Positions 11,028 to 23,688 of a stretch of 64,000 nucleotides of DNA are shown here, piece after piece. Positions within the stretch are counted from its first letter, which is position 1. Every line of letters begins with the position of its first letter. The translations under genes were made by a program, and so were the position numbers. This DNA is from Entoloma clypeatum (lineage: Eukaryota > Basidiomycota > Agaricomycetes > Agaricales > Entolomataceae). The stretch spans positions 3,162,001 to 3,226,000 of the forward strand of contig OY751495.1 of NCBI GenBank assembly GCA_963565915.1, read 5' to 3'. The notes under the pieces were generated by a model. That model saw only the letters and a program-made list of their open reading frames with translations. It was not told where the DNA came from and did not search any database.

Positions 11028-12253
11028 CCTCCTCTGTGACGTTTGTCCTACCCATGGAACACTCAAAGTGTACTTTCGGCCTTGGTATGCGTTTTTCGGC
11101 ATTAGTTATGGAAGTCATTTCAATCTTGAATTGAACATTCGCATATTTCAGGTGGACGGCACATCCTATGTCTTACCCATCCATGGCGTGCGACATAGGA
11201 TGGAGGCCTTCCTGTCCTGGAAGGCGTTCAATATGTTTGCACCTTCCACTATAGCAGGAGGCCTTGATATGTCTAGTAGACAAAAGCTATGTTACCACAA
11301 TAACGCTCTTTGTTAGGCTAACTTTTTTGTAGATTCGAATGATGGCGGCGCTGACCCACCAGGATACTTGTATGTGACGCGACTTCTTATATTCTATGCT
11401 GCGCAAGCTGGACGAGTCATTTCTCCGCTGATTGCAATTAACGGAAATGGGAACCTGGAAATTGGAGGCATTTATAATTTGATTTCAGGCCAAGGCCGGC
11501 ACGTTGCAGCGCTCTGGGTGGACATTGACACATGAACGGAACGTCCCGACTGTGATTTGGTAACGCGGAACTACAAGAAATTTCAAATGTCACGATGCCA
11601 AGCAATAAGATATGTTTCCTCGTCGTTTTCCGTGCCTTCCTATCGGCATACGTGTTGGTTGAGGTACGTTCCGCTCTTTTATTCGTATGTTTTCGGCAAT
11701 GAGGATGTAGCTGGCAGGCCGTTAACTAGAGGCACCGAATAGAGTCCGTCATACCCACTTTATCAAATGATTTGATCTACAACGTCCCGCAATCCACCTC
11801 TCACGATGGCGGCTTCGCTATTTCTCGAAAAATGAGAAGGATCCTGGAGGAGGTTGAAAAAGTGGGTGATTTTTGTGAAAGATCGGATATAGTTACTGAC
11901 GCATTCAAGAAATCAGCAATGGAGTCCGATTCCGCACCGCACCTCGGAGGCTCAGAAACACCTTCAAATTCGGATACATCGCTCTCGTAGTGTTCGGTGC
12001 TCGACGCGTGCGGAGCGGCCCCCCAGGTAGCCTCAAACACCTTGAGGTGCTTAATGACTTGATTTTCCGCGAAGACATCGTCAGAATTACGGCTCTGGGC
12101 CACGTTGTGATGAGCCCGATTTCCGAACTTGAACTTGCGTGCCGCCATTTGAAAAGTTGGCGCAGATGTCAATTATCAAAATCGCTACTTTAGCGATTTT
12201 CGGGGCGTTTCAATGAAGTAATACCGCCGAGATTGAGCTGCTGATAGAGCACG

Positions 12254-12985
12254 GTGACGGCGCTCATTCGGGTATCAGGGAGGGACGCCCTGGACGCTTG
12301 TGGACCTCAGTTGGCCGCAGCGAGAAACGCAAGTGGGAACGGAAGAGTAAGGGTCAGGAGGCACCACGGGTGGAAAAAAAGTCGATTCATGTGGAACAGA
12401 CGACGTGCAAATGCCAGGTGGCGCGATACTGCTCTGTCGGCTGTCAACGTGAACATTTGGCTCCGCATACGGTGACTTACTTGCTTTCAGGTACAGCATG
12501 ACACACGCACAAAAAGACTTGGCAGCCTTTTTGTGTGGCGAACACGGCCATTGAATGATTGTCAAACCGTTCTACTACTTTGGAACAAATTTAACGATGC
12601 CCATGCTCGCCCCTCATTCTATGGGGCTCCCACATTCTACACCAGAGTTTCATTTCCGCATGCCCCTCATCCCCAATAATGCAGGAACGAAGAACATGAT
12701 CATCAAAGTGCAAATCCCTCTCTATTCAGGTCAGAAAGACGACGAGCTCTTCGTGTATAATAGAGTATGTTTGAAACTCATTTCCAGGGAGATTTTGAGA
12801 GATCTGATTGGCTGTTGATCGCTGTGAGCCAATCGAATTGCCTGAAACTTGCCTGAAAACCAGTTGCAAACATACTATAATATTGTAAAATTAGGCAGCA
12901 GGAATCATTGGCTACATATATGGCCGAATTAAGCCGGTGATTCAAAGCGCAAGGGATGAGCAGGGTCAAGGCGTACTTTGCAGCT
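12254..12985 (+). pseudogene. Broken MYND zinc-finger gene
   Basis: A partial MYND finger (Cys-Lys-Cys then ARYCSVGCQREH) is followed by FLCGEHGH and a stop. Then comes the block KPFYYFGTNLTMPML with STPEFHFRMPLIPNN and KVQIPLYSG. Near 12940-12985 are decayed traces of the closing QGLGG...KSKDE block seen in the relic at 10611-11027. Stops and frame changes interrupt it, so it is called a pseudogene. Sequencing errors could account for some breaks but not for the scrambled 3' end. It recurs at 23689-24420. Confidence 0.65.
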
Positions 12986-13340
12986 GAAGAGCAAGGATGA
13001 AAATTTCTGAAGTGGTACCTGAACAACAAGTTCAGTTTCTAGCCAGGCCATATCTGTCAGGAATCCGCGCGCTTTCCCTGGAGGGATATCTACTGTGCCT
13101 TCTGTCTTTTAGCATCAAGTGTATTAGAAGTTCTGTAGGGATGAACACGATTATAAACGAACAATAAAGCAAATGAAGTGTCCCAAATAAAATAAAAGAT
13201 CCATAAGAAAGGAACACATGCGACGAAAAAGTCAAACGATGAGGGCAAAAAAATTGGCAAAAAGTCCCTGGAAAGTGGGTCAAGAATAAACCCCGAGTTC
13301 GATATTGTCCTGTATGCGCCACTCAGGTGCAAAGTGAAAT

Positions 13341-15536
13341 TTACGCGACTTCCCTCGTCTCACTTACGCCCCTCGTACCCTCAAGGATCTCGTCCAACCT
13401 CCGCATGACACTGGCCATATGCGCATCAATCTCATCTTCACCTTCAGATCCAGGAGCAGCAGATGGACCGCCGTCGCCTGGCCCGACTGCAGGCGACAAG
13501 GGAGCTTTCGGAACGAGAGTCTTACGCCTTTCCCTCATTTGAGTCTGAGCTTTCCTCTTGGCGGCAGCAGCAGTGACCGTAGGCGATCTAACCTGCCTTC
13601 CACGGATCACAACCTCCGGCCTGGGGGAGTTTACGTTCACGAGCCGTCGAACGGGATCAGCATTTGACAGAGGAGACGCCACAGATCGGTTTGGGGTGCG
13701 TTGGTTCTCCCTCTGCTCGTCCTTCCGGGTCGGTGTCGTTGGCGTTGGCTCCGGCGAGGTGAAAGTTGACCATGGATAAGAGGAAGACATCCTCGCCTGT
13801 GCTGGCGGCGTCGGCGTGAAGAACAGATGACTCTCCAGGTAAGGGCTCGTGATCACTGCTGGGCTTTGGGGCAGGACGGCGGCATGATTGGCGGTGCCGT
13901 CAACGAAGGAGAAACCCCGCTCTCTCACTGGTGTCCCCTTAATCGGGCTAGTGCTGCGGCTGTTGGTACGGCTACTGCTCAGCTTGACGGGCATGGGCGT
14001 GTACCGGTCCACGTCGTCTATCGTGCCTGGTTCCTCCTCCTCTCCCCACCATCCCGCAGTGAAAGCATGCAGAACCTCTGCAGTGAGCTCTGGGCGTTGC
14101 GCTCCTGGTGTTGGCAAAGGCGACTCGTCAACGATCCGAAACCCGCCTGCGGACCGCGAGGATTCAGTAGATTCTTTGGTCTCTGTACGAGCCCTCACGG
14201 GACGACTGGCAGTGAGACTTGAATGCGCAATACGGTCCACATGCGCTGTGCCCCTATCCTGAATGGGAGGTAAATTCAGGTCCTCGATGTGTAGATCCGA
14301 ATCGGCCCTCTCATGTCTTCTCGTCACCCGCTTCTCAAGAGCATACAACCCTCCCGTTCGTCTCAGGTTCGAGCTCCCAACTGCCGATGGAGCCAGGGTT
14401 CCAACTTCGTCCGGAACCTTATCATCCGCGGCGGCGGAGGCGGCCTTAGAACGGAAAGACGCGCCAGTGATGCCCCGCAGGGAGTTGATCCAGTTGTTTT
14501 CCTTCTTCACCTGTTCCAAAATTCCGCGCTTGATGCTCTTGTGACGGAGACTCTCCCATGGAACCTCGCCCCCTTCGTCTTCGTCGTCGTCGGTCCACTG
14601 GTCCTCTTCGTCTGATCCACTCGTACGCAGGAACGCCGTAGTCGAGGTTACATCGGATTGTGCAGGTCCGGTCGACCGTTTCCTAATCGCCGGCCTTCGT
14701 TTAGGACGTGTCAATTTCTTTCTCCCTTGCTTGGAGGGAGCGACCTGGGCTTTGACCAACGACGACACGGGAGGGTCAAGAAACGGATCACCTTCCCCTT
14801 CCCTGTCTTTCTCGTGCTCAGCGCCGAGATCGACGCTAGGCCACTTGAACATCTGGACCTCTCTCACCATCTCCCCTACAGATCGTCCCTCCTCCGCTGC
14901 TTGATAAAACCGAGATCGAGACTGAATCTCGCTCGCGTCGTCGTGATCAATACCAGGGCGCGACACGTATCTTGGCCCACCGATGGCTAGAACACCGTCT
15001 GGATCCCTGACCCTGGGGCGACGCGTCACCCATCCAAACGCGAGCCATGCTGCGAGAATGCCCCACATGAGGCCCAAGGCGGCGAATACAGGGACCAGGT
15101 AGATGATCTTGAAGTGATGGGGCGCGGGGGAAGTTGTGCTCGATGATCGAGCCGGAAAAGTCGTAAGTGAAGACGAAGCGACGGAGACGGCCGTCGGCGA
15201 GGAAACGGTGGGGATAGAAGAGGGTACTGGGGAAGATTCTGTTGACGAGGGAAGTGAACCAAGGGGAAGTTGTAGAAAGTCGGATTTTGAGGGCTGTGTG
15301 GGGGGTGCGGCAGTGTTTGGAGGTGAAAGAGGGTGGGTGAACGATGTTCCAACGGGTGGGATGGTATTGGAAGGGGTTGTCGGGAGGGGTATGACAACAG
15401 GAGGCGCGTCTACCTGTCGATAATCAATATTGTACACTGAATGTATCCTCTGCTCCGTTGAAGATGCGGACGAGGAGGCTGACGACACAAGGGAGGCAAT
15501 GCTCATAAATAAAACGACAGCGGGCCTTGTCCACAT
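13341..15536 (-). CDS. Single-pass membrane protein with Ser/Pro-rich ectodomain, 731 aa
   Basis: A single exon. The start at 15536 is preferred over an upstream in-frame Met at 15599 because it opens with a signal peptide (MWTRPAVVLFMSIASLVSSA). Next come about 120 residues rich in Ser, Thr and Pro (likely O-glycosylated), then one membrane helix (IIYLVPVFAALGLMWGILAA) flanked by Arg on the cytosolic side. The long tail of about 540 residues has an acidic stretch (SGSDEEDQWTDDDEDEGGE) and many Ser-Pro and Thr-Pro sites. This matches the fungal layout of surface sensors and wall-stress-like proteins, but no WSC or other named domain is visible. The gene upstream ends 5 bp away on the same strand. 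The same sequence recurs at 24776-26971. Confidence 0.7.
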   Translation of the reverse strand: MWTRPAVVLFMSIASLVSSASSSASSTEQRIHSVYNIDYRQVDAPPVVIPLPTTPSNTIPPVGTSFTHPLSPPNTAAPPTQPSKSDFLQLPLGSLPSSTESSPVPSSIPTVSSPTAVSVASSSLTTFPARSSSTTSPAPHHFKIIYLVPVFAALGLMWGILAAWLAFGWVTRRPRVRDPDGVLAIGGPRYVSRPGIDHDDASEIQSRSRFYQAAEEGRSVGEMVREVQMFKWPSVDLGAEHEKDREGEGDPFLDPPVSSLVKAQVAPSKQGRKKLTRPKRRPAIRKRSTGPAQSDVTSTTAFLRTSGSDEEDQWTDDDEDEGGEVPWESLRHKSIKRGILEQVKKENNWINSLRGITGASFRSKAASAAADDKVPDEVGTLAPSAVGSSNLRRTGGLYALEKRVTRRHERADSDLHIEDLNLPPIQDRGTAHVDRIAHSSLTASRPVRARTETKESTESSRSAGGFRIVDESPLPTPGAQRPELTAEVLHAFTAGWWGEEEEPGTIDDVDRYTPMPVKLSSSRTNSRSTSPIKGTPVRERGFSFVDGTANHAAVLPQSPAVITSPYLESHLFFTPTPPAQARMSSSYPWSTFTSPEPTPTTPTRKDEQRENQRTPNRSVASPLSNADPVRRLVNVNSPRPEVVIRGRQVRSPTVTAAAAKRKAQTQMRERRKTLVPKAPLSPAVGPGDGGPSAAPGSEGEDEIDAHMASVMRRLDEILEGTRGVSETREVA

Positions 15537-15541
15537 CCTGT

Positions 15542-16211
15542 TTATTGGAGTTCTTGTTCTGGTGGGACGACGATGAATCCAATCCGGCTCTCGACGCAAA
15601 AGGCACTGAGATCATGCACAGGGGCGTCGAACGAGAGACCGGCTGCGATAAAGGTCGACCGCCTAATGAGGTGGGAGGATGGGGAGAAAGAGGCGGCGGT
15701 GACACCTGACTTTGGAGTTTTGCGCCAAAAAGTTGTTGGGCGAACTACCCCGAGAAGATTCAGTCAAAGTATACCTTGAAAAAAGGAGGATGTACTCACG
15801 TAGCGGTGGCGGTGGACGAATGAGTTCGCCTCCCCTTGTAGTTGGCCCAGACGGAAAGGCAACAATACTCCTTCTCCTTGGTTGTACGAGCGGAACCTGC
15901 GCGGCTTCCTCTGGTGCTGGGTCGGATATACTGTCGCGTTTTCTGTTCTCAGGAGGTGCGCTCCTCGATCGTGTCGGTCGATGTCGGGGTTTGGACTTCC
16001 AGGTATGTGGTGGGGGAGACAATAGAGATAAATCAAACCGTGGAGACCGAGTTGTCCTGGGCGTTGGAGAACGCGATTGCGACGGCGACGGCGAGTTGTC
16101 GATGAAGGATGACCGCCGTCAGCCTCCTCTGACGATGCTGGATCAAGCTCGGACTCCAGAGTGACCATGATGCGGCTGGCTGGTCTGGGACTTCTCCTGC
16201 CAAAAATAAAG
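15542..16211 (-). CDS. 211-aa orphan protein, copy A (cut by gap, frameshifted)
   Basis: This is the gene described at 26977-27706. In this copy exon 2 is 15542-15705, the intron 15706-15799, and exon 1 runs from 15800 into the N gap at 16212, so the first codons are missing. One G is missing near 16101 compared with the other copy, which shifts the frame. The break sits about 110 bp from the gap, where read support is often poor, and is likely a sequence error. Confidence 0.55.
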
Positions 16212-16411
16212 NNNNNNNNNNNNNNNNNNNNNNNNNNNNNNNNNNNNNNNNNNNNNNNNNNNNNNNNNNNNNNNNNNNNNNNNNNNNNNNNNNNNNNNNN
16301 NNNNNNNNNNNNNNNNNNNNNNNNNNNNNNNNNNNNNNNNNNNNNNNNNNNNNNNNNNNNNNNNNNNNNNNNNNNNNNNNNNNNNNNNNNNNNNNNNNNN
16401 NNNNNNNNNNN
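16212..16411. other. Assembly gap of 200 N
   Basis: Exactly 200 undetermined bases, probably a placeholder of fixed size put in by a scaffolder. The same 11.2-kb sequence lies on both sides. Confidence 0.98.
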
Positions 16412-18173
16412 CACCAGCTTATGCCTCGTTTACTCGGTTGTAAATCCCTCGAGGAGACTCGGAACCCTGGCGAGACGCTGGGACAACCGACTGATGCGTT
16501 TTTAATCCTTGCAGATACTTGGATCAGGTTGTCCGAAATCCAGCCCGACCGCGCCTTTTTACCACAGCAAAGATTCGAGCGTCTATAATCAGGTGCCTAA
16601 TGGATTACTTCCAACGGGATCTCGAAAAGTGGCCTCTTGTGCTGATAAAGAGCATGAAAGAGGGAAACCCCAAACTAGCTTCAGTTTGCTCGAATTATGT
16701 TCGTATTGTCGTCCAAGGAGGAGAGGAAGATTGGGTGTACGATTTCTCATCCTTGCCGAGATCATCACCATTCTTATCCAGAGAGTGGACCAACTTGACC
16801 ATGTCCTTCTGTCACAACATATCATGATCGACATGACTCACGCCTTTACCTTCTTCACGAAGAACTTGGGACGGCGTGCCAGGCTTGCTTCCCAAATAGA
16901 ACACGATGTCCTTACAGATCTTGGTGCAGCCACTGCCCTTCAGTATCTTATAGCTTGCTGCGGGGTTTCCGATGCGTTTACTTGGATCATTCAAAGTCTC
17001 CGCTCGGGACTCATCCCATCTCTCCTGCGCTACGCAACATTTCCGAAGGAGCTACGAAAGCTGTCACAAAAACTGACGGGGCGTAGGACTTCCTTTTCCA
17101 AAGACTACCCCGAGGATGTCGTCGATAGGAGCGTCGTTGAAATGATCAAGCGTCTCGAACCGTACCTCGTCTACCGTTCCGTCGTCCGCCAAGTAGAGAG
17201 ACCTTTGAAAGACCCGGGGTTGTCTGTCCTGGAATCTCGTCTCCCTTCTAACTCAATCATGTCCTTAGTTTGGCCAGCATTCAAGGCCGTAGCGGAAGCG
17301 CGGATGGAAGGGAAAAAAGCCTTTGATCTCACGGAAAAGTACTCGCAAAAATGCGCTGCTCCTGATGTGAGCATTTTTTAAATTATCAGTTCCATCTTCT
17401 GTTTTTCATCATTGACTAGTGCGACGGCGTGGAAACGAAGGCATTGTTTCGGCATTGCGCCGGATGTCAGGCCACGTCATACTGTTCCAAGGCATGTCAA
17501 ACTCTGGATTGGAAGTCGGGCAGGCACCGCGACTTTTGCTTGAAGCTCAGGGAAGATCGCGCTGGTATGTTCGCGTCCAGGCCGACCCATCCTCTTTTAT
17601 TGATTTCCCATGACCCATTGTAGCCGGGATTCCATCCCCCATTTCTCAGCTTGACTTGCTTTTCATTTTCGTCACCGTTGTTCTTGAGCTCTATCATGAT
17701 TACCGTGAAATTATCAAAACTAGGGACAAGTTTCTCTCTCAGAACCCCAGGAACGTGGAGTTCGTAATTGTCATGGATTATTGCATGTATCCAACAATGA
17801 CCTGCTTCGACCTGTCTGATGCATTTCCTCCATCCCTCCGGCCTCAACTTTCGAATCGGATCCGTAATAAAGACACAACATCAGGAGTCTCTTCTTCCCC
17901 ATCCGCTGCTTTGATCGTAGGTATCCCTCACGGAAACGTTGTCCAGTACGGAATTGCGCACTCTGGAAAGGCGCCGACTACCTTGGGGTGGGCTTTGGAA
18001 GGGATTGGCAAGAAAACGAGCAACTTGAAGCAGGCTTTCCCCGGTCGTTCGTATGAGAGGTGGAGCCGAGTAGATCCCCAGTGGCTCTCGAAGCTACCAA
18101 CCCAGATTACGTTCGATATCAGTGAACCCTGGAGCTGACGATATCACAGATGGGTCTCCATTTACCAGATTAA
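16412..18173 (+). pseudogene. 5'-truncated, frameshifted copy of the MYND gene
   Basis: Copy B of the MYND gene. It lacks exon 1 and the first 393 bases of exon 2, because the block starts at the gap. Single C bases are missing near 16555, 16752 and 18128 compared with 4373-6737. The first two losses break the long exon and the third ends the protein early. The intact parts are exon 2 up to 17366, exon 3 17420-17564 and exon 4 from 17624. The finger is unchanged. If the two copies are one locus, this is not a real pseudogene but a poorly polished contig end. Confidence 0.8.
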
Positions 18174-19333
18174 GCAGGAAGGGTCTCGTGTCTCTTATCT
18201 CGACGGACAGGAATGATTAACAGCTATTGCCTAATGCTACGATATTTCATTCGCTAGCGGTTGCAACTTTAAAGTTTACATATTGGCGTTGTATCGCATG
18301 TGCATGATCAGGCTTGCAGATTCATGGATTCTCGAACGTAGCGCAAGACGTAGCACCGAGCCTATCAAAGCTGGAGTATTCCAGATTTCAACCTCACCTG
18401 GTGCCGCTGAATCCCCTGTGAAACCCAGATTGAAAATACTTGTGACCGTGACAACCACTTGTATGCGTGACGTCGGAAGAGTTGGTCGAAAGAGTACAGT
18501 ACTATTCATCACCTCCAATCGCTCTGCCTACCAACAGTACACCAGGGGTGTCGATACCTCGAGAGGTTCAGGTACGTGATCCAAGCATCGACACTACTTT
18601 GCAATTGCTTTTTGACCGCATGCAGGATGATATTACATTGATCTTTTAACCCAAGAACATCAGACCGTCTGTACCCACCTAGCGAAGAAGGCACTAGAGG
18701 AGTGCAAGCACCGAATCAGGCATGAATATTGTCACAGGCGCTGCCTCTGCGTTATATGTTACAACCGTCATCCCAGTTGGAACGACGTCGATGTCATTTT
18801 GGGAGCACTTTTGAGGATCCTCACGACGAATGTTGAACGCCTCATGCGGATGCGATCAAGGTGCATATGATCTTCCTGTGACGGAAAGTGGAGTTGACCA
18901 GAGTCCTGGCAGACGTGTACATATTTGTTACTTCCTCATGGGCCTACACATGCTATTTTGGCTCACGAAGTTATCCTGGCACACTCTTGAGGAAACACTG
19001 CGGCGACGACCGTCACCTGGACATATTGGTGGCGTACCAGAAAGTACTAGCATGCATCATCGCAGTGGCATGGTGATTTGTTCTGTTGAGTTCCCGACAC
19101 ACGCGAGGGCAACACCCTGCGTGGGCCCTATATAATGGGTGAATATGTAGACATGTTTCTTCACTCCTCAGCTGGTCTAACGAGTCCCACCCAAACCAAT
19201 CAATCATCTTCACGAGGCTGTGCCTTTCCGTATCCAATTTCCCCACGAAAACCTTCATTTCCTCGTAGGTTTTTGAATTTTTCATCAGCTCCATAGACTT
19301 CAGGCTGACATACGCTTCTAGGACTCAAGTGAA

Positions 19334-20674
19334 ATGCGTTTCTCCACCCTCGCCACTGTCTCAGCCGTTGCTCTTGCTAGCTCTGCCGCTGCGTAAGTCC
19401 TTCTGTGAATCCTTCAATCTATTATAGTGCTGATATCTTATATTCTTCTTAGCTACCCCACTCCCGCTAACGACTACGATCTGGCAGCACGCGGCGATGA
19501 AGACTTTTATTTGAGGAGTCTTTTCTACGACGACGAGGACGAGCTATTCGCGCGCAACGGGGGAACCAGCGGCGGTGCCCCGACTGCCGGTGGCGCGGCA
19601 CCTTCCAGCGTTCACGCTGCCGCTGCCAAGGCCAGCGGTGGCAGAGGCAAGGCGACCAGCGCTGCTTCTCACGCACACGGCGGCGGCCGCGCGACTGTTA
19701 AAGCGTCCCGCCGATCCTTCTTCGACGAGGATGAGCTCTCTACACGTAACGGGGGAACCAGCGGCGGTGCCCCGACTGCCGGTGGCGCGGCACCTTCCAG
19801 CGTTCACGCTGCCGCTGCCAAGGCCAGCGATGGCAGAGGCAAGGCAACCAGCGCTGCTTCTCATGCACACGGCGGCGGCCGCGCCACTGTCAAAGCGTCC
19901 CGCCGCTCCTTCTTCGACGACGATGAGCTCTCTACACGTAACGGGGGAACCAGCGGCGGTGCCCCCACTGCCGGTGGCGCGGCACCTTCCAGCGTTCACG
20001 CTGCCGCTGCCAAGGCCAGCGATGGCAGAGGCAAGGCAACCAGCGCTGCTTCTCATGCACACGGCGGCGGCCGCGCGACTGTCAAAGCGTCCCGCCGTTC
20101 CTTCGACGGCGGCGATGAGCTCTCTACACGTAACGGGGGAACCAGCGGCGGTGCCCCCACTGCCGGTGGCGCGGCACCTTCCAGCGTTCACGCTGCCGCT
20201 GCCAAGGCCAGCGATGGCAGAGGCAAGGCAACCAGCGCTGCTTCTCATGCACACGGCGGCGGCCGCGCGACTGTCAAAGCGTCCCGCCGTTCCTTCGACG
20301 GCGGCGATGAGCTCTCTACACGTAACGGGGGAACCAGCGGCGGTGCCCCCACTGCCGGTGGCGCGGCACCTTCCAGCGTTCACGCTGCCGCTGCCAAGGC
20401 CAGCGATGGCAGAGGCAAGGCAACCAGCGCTGCTTCTCATGCACACGGCGGCGGCCGCGCGACTGTCAAAGCGTCCCGCCGTTCCTTCGACGACGACGAT
20501 GAGCTCGTTGCACGTACGGCCGGCGGCGGTGCCCATACTGCCGGTGGCAGATCCTTCTGGCCCAAGGCTGCTGCGCACGGCGGCAATGACGCCACCCTCA
20601 ATGCAGCCCGGGACTTGGATGTCGAGGAGATCATGGAGATTATCGCGAGGGGTTACTACGGTGACTACTACTAG
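19334..20674 (+). CDS. Secreted tandem-repeat protein, copy B
   Basis: Copy of the gene at 7899-9239, with exons 19334-19392 and 19453-20674. The 426-aa protein is identical, including the signal peptide, the five 64-aa repeats (19556-20515) and the Arg-Arg pairs. Identity across five near-identical repeat units would be unusual for two independent loci. Confidence 0.8.
19556..20515 (+). repeat. Five 192-bp tandem coding repeats, copy B
   Basis: The same units as 8121-9080, shifted by 11435 bases. Confidence 0.95.
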
Positions 20675-21542
20675 GCGAGCGACACACAGGATGTATTGTA
20701 TTTGGTGAGTCTGGGTATCGTGAACTGGTGTGGTGGGCCACTCACATAGTACGGCAATATCCAAGTTTGTATGTAAAATATGTATCATTTGTATCAATGA
20801 GTAGATGTAAAGTTAGATGGTTGAGAAAATATGAATATCTCTTTCTTACTGTTGTAAACTGTCTGTAGCAGCTGCGGCCACACTGGAGCAACTTGAACAC
20901 AAGGTCATCCTTTATTTCGTAAGCAGAATCAAGATCGCATACAGCGATTTTGTTTCGACTTGTCAAGTTGTCAGGGGCAGTCATAACTTCCAACAAAGTC
21001 TCCTTCGTTTTTGGCGCTGTTTGCAGTGTCGACGTTCCGATTGTCGACTGCCTCAGGCATTCCAAGGTCATTCCCGCTGCAGTCATAACATTCTCATATT
21101 TTTCGCGCTGTTCTCAGTGTTGACGCTCCGATTATCGACTGCCTCAGCCGTTGCAAGAATAGAAGGGGTAGATCCCGTGTTGGCGCCCGTGCTTGGAGCA
21201 TCCTCGGAACGGGGAATGCATTTTTGGGTCATCGCCAACTGAACAATGCCTTGGTACTCAGGCGTTGGCGTCTTTGGCGCTCGTCCTTGCAGTCCCTCCG
21301 GATACAAAGTTATCTGACTTTGCGTCCATGTCAACCCATCGATGCTGCCGAGACCGTTAAGAACATCACCGCTATAGTGATCGGTCAATGCGAGCCGTAT
21401 CTCGCCTTTTTTATGTAGGACACCTGGCCGCTGTTTAGGATCTCATAGTAAGTAAGTCAGTTCGCACATAACGCGTATACCCATTTCGTTCTGACAGCTA
21501 CTCGCTGCTGCGCACAACTTATAGTCTACGTCAAATTGTATC

Positions 21543-21975
21543 CTTCCCTCTCGGCCAGGATTTGGATATATGTTTCCTTCCCAACTCGATTCAGATGCTC
21601 CAGCCTGTCATCGTCCATTAACAGCTCTGCTGAGTGCCCTTGTGTGATTATCCCTGGGTCGAAAGTCGAAGGGAATGCCGTCCTGCGTTTCGGGAAAGGA
21701 CAACATACACGTTGAAGAGTGTTAACCCGCCTGACGGAGGTGTTTCCATGTCAATAATGACGATCGTCTGCCCCTGGGCGCGGTAGTCTGTGAATGCATA
21801 TGCCAGAGTCAATGGATACTGCTCCCGCCTGACTGTTCGAGGCGCTACTTTTCCTTTGCGCTGTTGCACCGAAATACGCAAGCTGTGTGTGCGGCTCAAT
21901 CGGTACGACTCCTTCTTCCAAACCATCTAGCGGCGGAATCCGACTGCGCTCCATCTTCACAAGCATTGTTCTATC
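21543..21975 (-). pseudogene. Helitron/PIF1 helicase relic, copy B
   Basis: Copy of the relic at 10108-10540, with the same frameshift and the same helicase blocks. Confidence 0.75.
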
Positions 21976-22045
21976 GACTGCCAACGTGCATGCTGTCTGT
22001 TTTTTTTTCCCTTGACGCATATAGTGACATCTTTTCAAGGAAGCA

Positions 22046-22462
22046 TGGCCAGCGCACAAGACCGCCTGCAACCCTTTCTCTGCGTCAAACATGGGAAATG
22101 TCATGCCATTTTATGCCGATCACGGTTCCGTTCTACCAACACCCATGATTACTCGTCAGGTCCTCGGGATCCCGCAATCTACGCCTCAATCCCACTTCCG
22201 CGCTGCCCATATCCCGAACAATAAAAAAAAATTATTATCAAAATGCAGGTGCCGATTGGTTGGGATCTCTTTTTGTACACCAAGAAGAGGGACTTCGTGT
22301 GTCGTGTACGAAAGCGGGATGCACTGGCTGCGTACGACCAAAGTGAAGGCAATCAAAGCGCAAGGGTTGGGCGGTGTCACGGCGTATTTCGCGGCTGACC
22401 TGAAGAGCAAGGATGAGCTTGTGGTGAAAGGATCGGAGCTGCTAGCTGGGCAACCGTTTTGA
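22046..22462 (+). pseudogene. MYND-family relic, copy B of the first relic
   Basis: Copy of 10611-11027, with the same frame breaks and the same closing block before the stop. Confidence 0.65.
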
Positions 22463-23688
22463 CCTCCTCTGTGACGTTTGTCCTACCCATGGAACACTCA
22501 AAGTGTACTTTCGGCCTTGGTATGCGTTTTTCGGCATTAGTTATGGAAGTCATTTCAATCTTGAATTGAACATTCGCATATTTCAGGTGGACGGCACATC
22601 CTATGTCTTACCCATCCATGGCGTGCGACATAGGATGGAGGCCTTCCTGTCCTGGAAGGCGTTCAATATGTTTGCACCTTCCACTATAGCAGGAGGCCTT
22701 GATATGTCTAGTAGACAAAAGCTATGTTACCACAATAACGCTCTTTGTTAGGCTAACTTTTTTGTAGATTCGAATGATGGCGGCGCTGACCCACCAGGAT
22801 ACTTGTATGTGACGCGACTTCTTATATTCTATGCTGCGCAAGCTGGACGAGTCATTTCTCCGCTGATTGCAATTAACGGAAATGGGAACCTGGAAATTGG
22901 AGGCATTTATAATTTGATTTCAGGCCAAGGCCGGCACGTTGCAGCGCTCTGGGTGGACATTGACACATGAACGGAACGTCCCGACTGTGATTTGGTAACG
23001 CGGAACTACAAGAAATTTCAAATGTCACGATGCCAAGCAATAAGATATGTTTCCTCGTCGTTTTCCGTGCCTTCCTATCGGCATACGTGTTGGTTGAGGT
23101 ACGTTCCGCTCTTTTATTCGTATGTTTTCGGCAATGAGGATGTAGCTGGCAGGCCGTTAACTAGAGGCACCGAATAGAGTCCGTCATACCCACTTTATCA
23201 AATGATTTGATCTACAACGTCCCGCAATCCACCTCTCACGATGGCGGCTTCGCTATTTCTCGAAAAATGAGAAGGATCCTGGAGGAGGTTGAAAAAGTGG
23301 GTGATTTTTGTGAAAGATCGGATATAGTTACTGACGCATTCAAGAAATCAGCAATGGAGTCCGATTCCGCACCGCACCTCGGAGGCTCAGAAACACCTTC
23401 AAATTCGGATACATCGCTCTCGTAGTGTTCGGTGCTCGACGCGTGCGGAGCGGCCCCCCAGGTAGCCTCAAACACCTTGAGGTGCTTAATGACTTGATTT
23501 TCCGCGAAGACATCGTCAGAATTACGGCTCTGGGCCACGTTGTGATGAGCCCGATTTCCGAACTTGAACTTGCGTGCCGCCATTTGAAAAGTTGGCGCAG
23601 ATGTCAATTATCAAAATCGCTACTTTAGCGATTTTCGGGGCGTTTCAATGAAGTAATACCGCCGAGATTGAGCTGCTGATAGAGCACG

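Larger units (their letters stand above)
9240..13340. other. Relic-rich region between two genes
   Basis: No intact gene is recognised in these 4.1 kb. They hold a short direct repeat (9575-9722), a Helitron/PIF1 helicase relic (10108-10540, minus) and two MYND-family relics (10611-11027 and 12254-12985). The remaining open stretches, including a 123-codon one on the minus strand at 11801-12172, show no family resemblance. Confidence 0.55.
4973..16211. repeat. Duplicated 11.2-kb block, copy A (before gap)
   Basis: This block recurs at 16412-27647. By eye the two copies differ only by single bases in short runs. Copy A has one base more at 5115-5117, 5313-5315, 6690-6693 and 6804-6805, and one base fewer at about 16101. 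The block ends exactly at the N gap. See the finding on an unmerged contig overlap. Confidence 0.95.
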
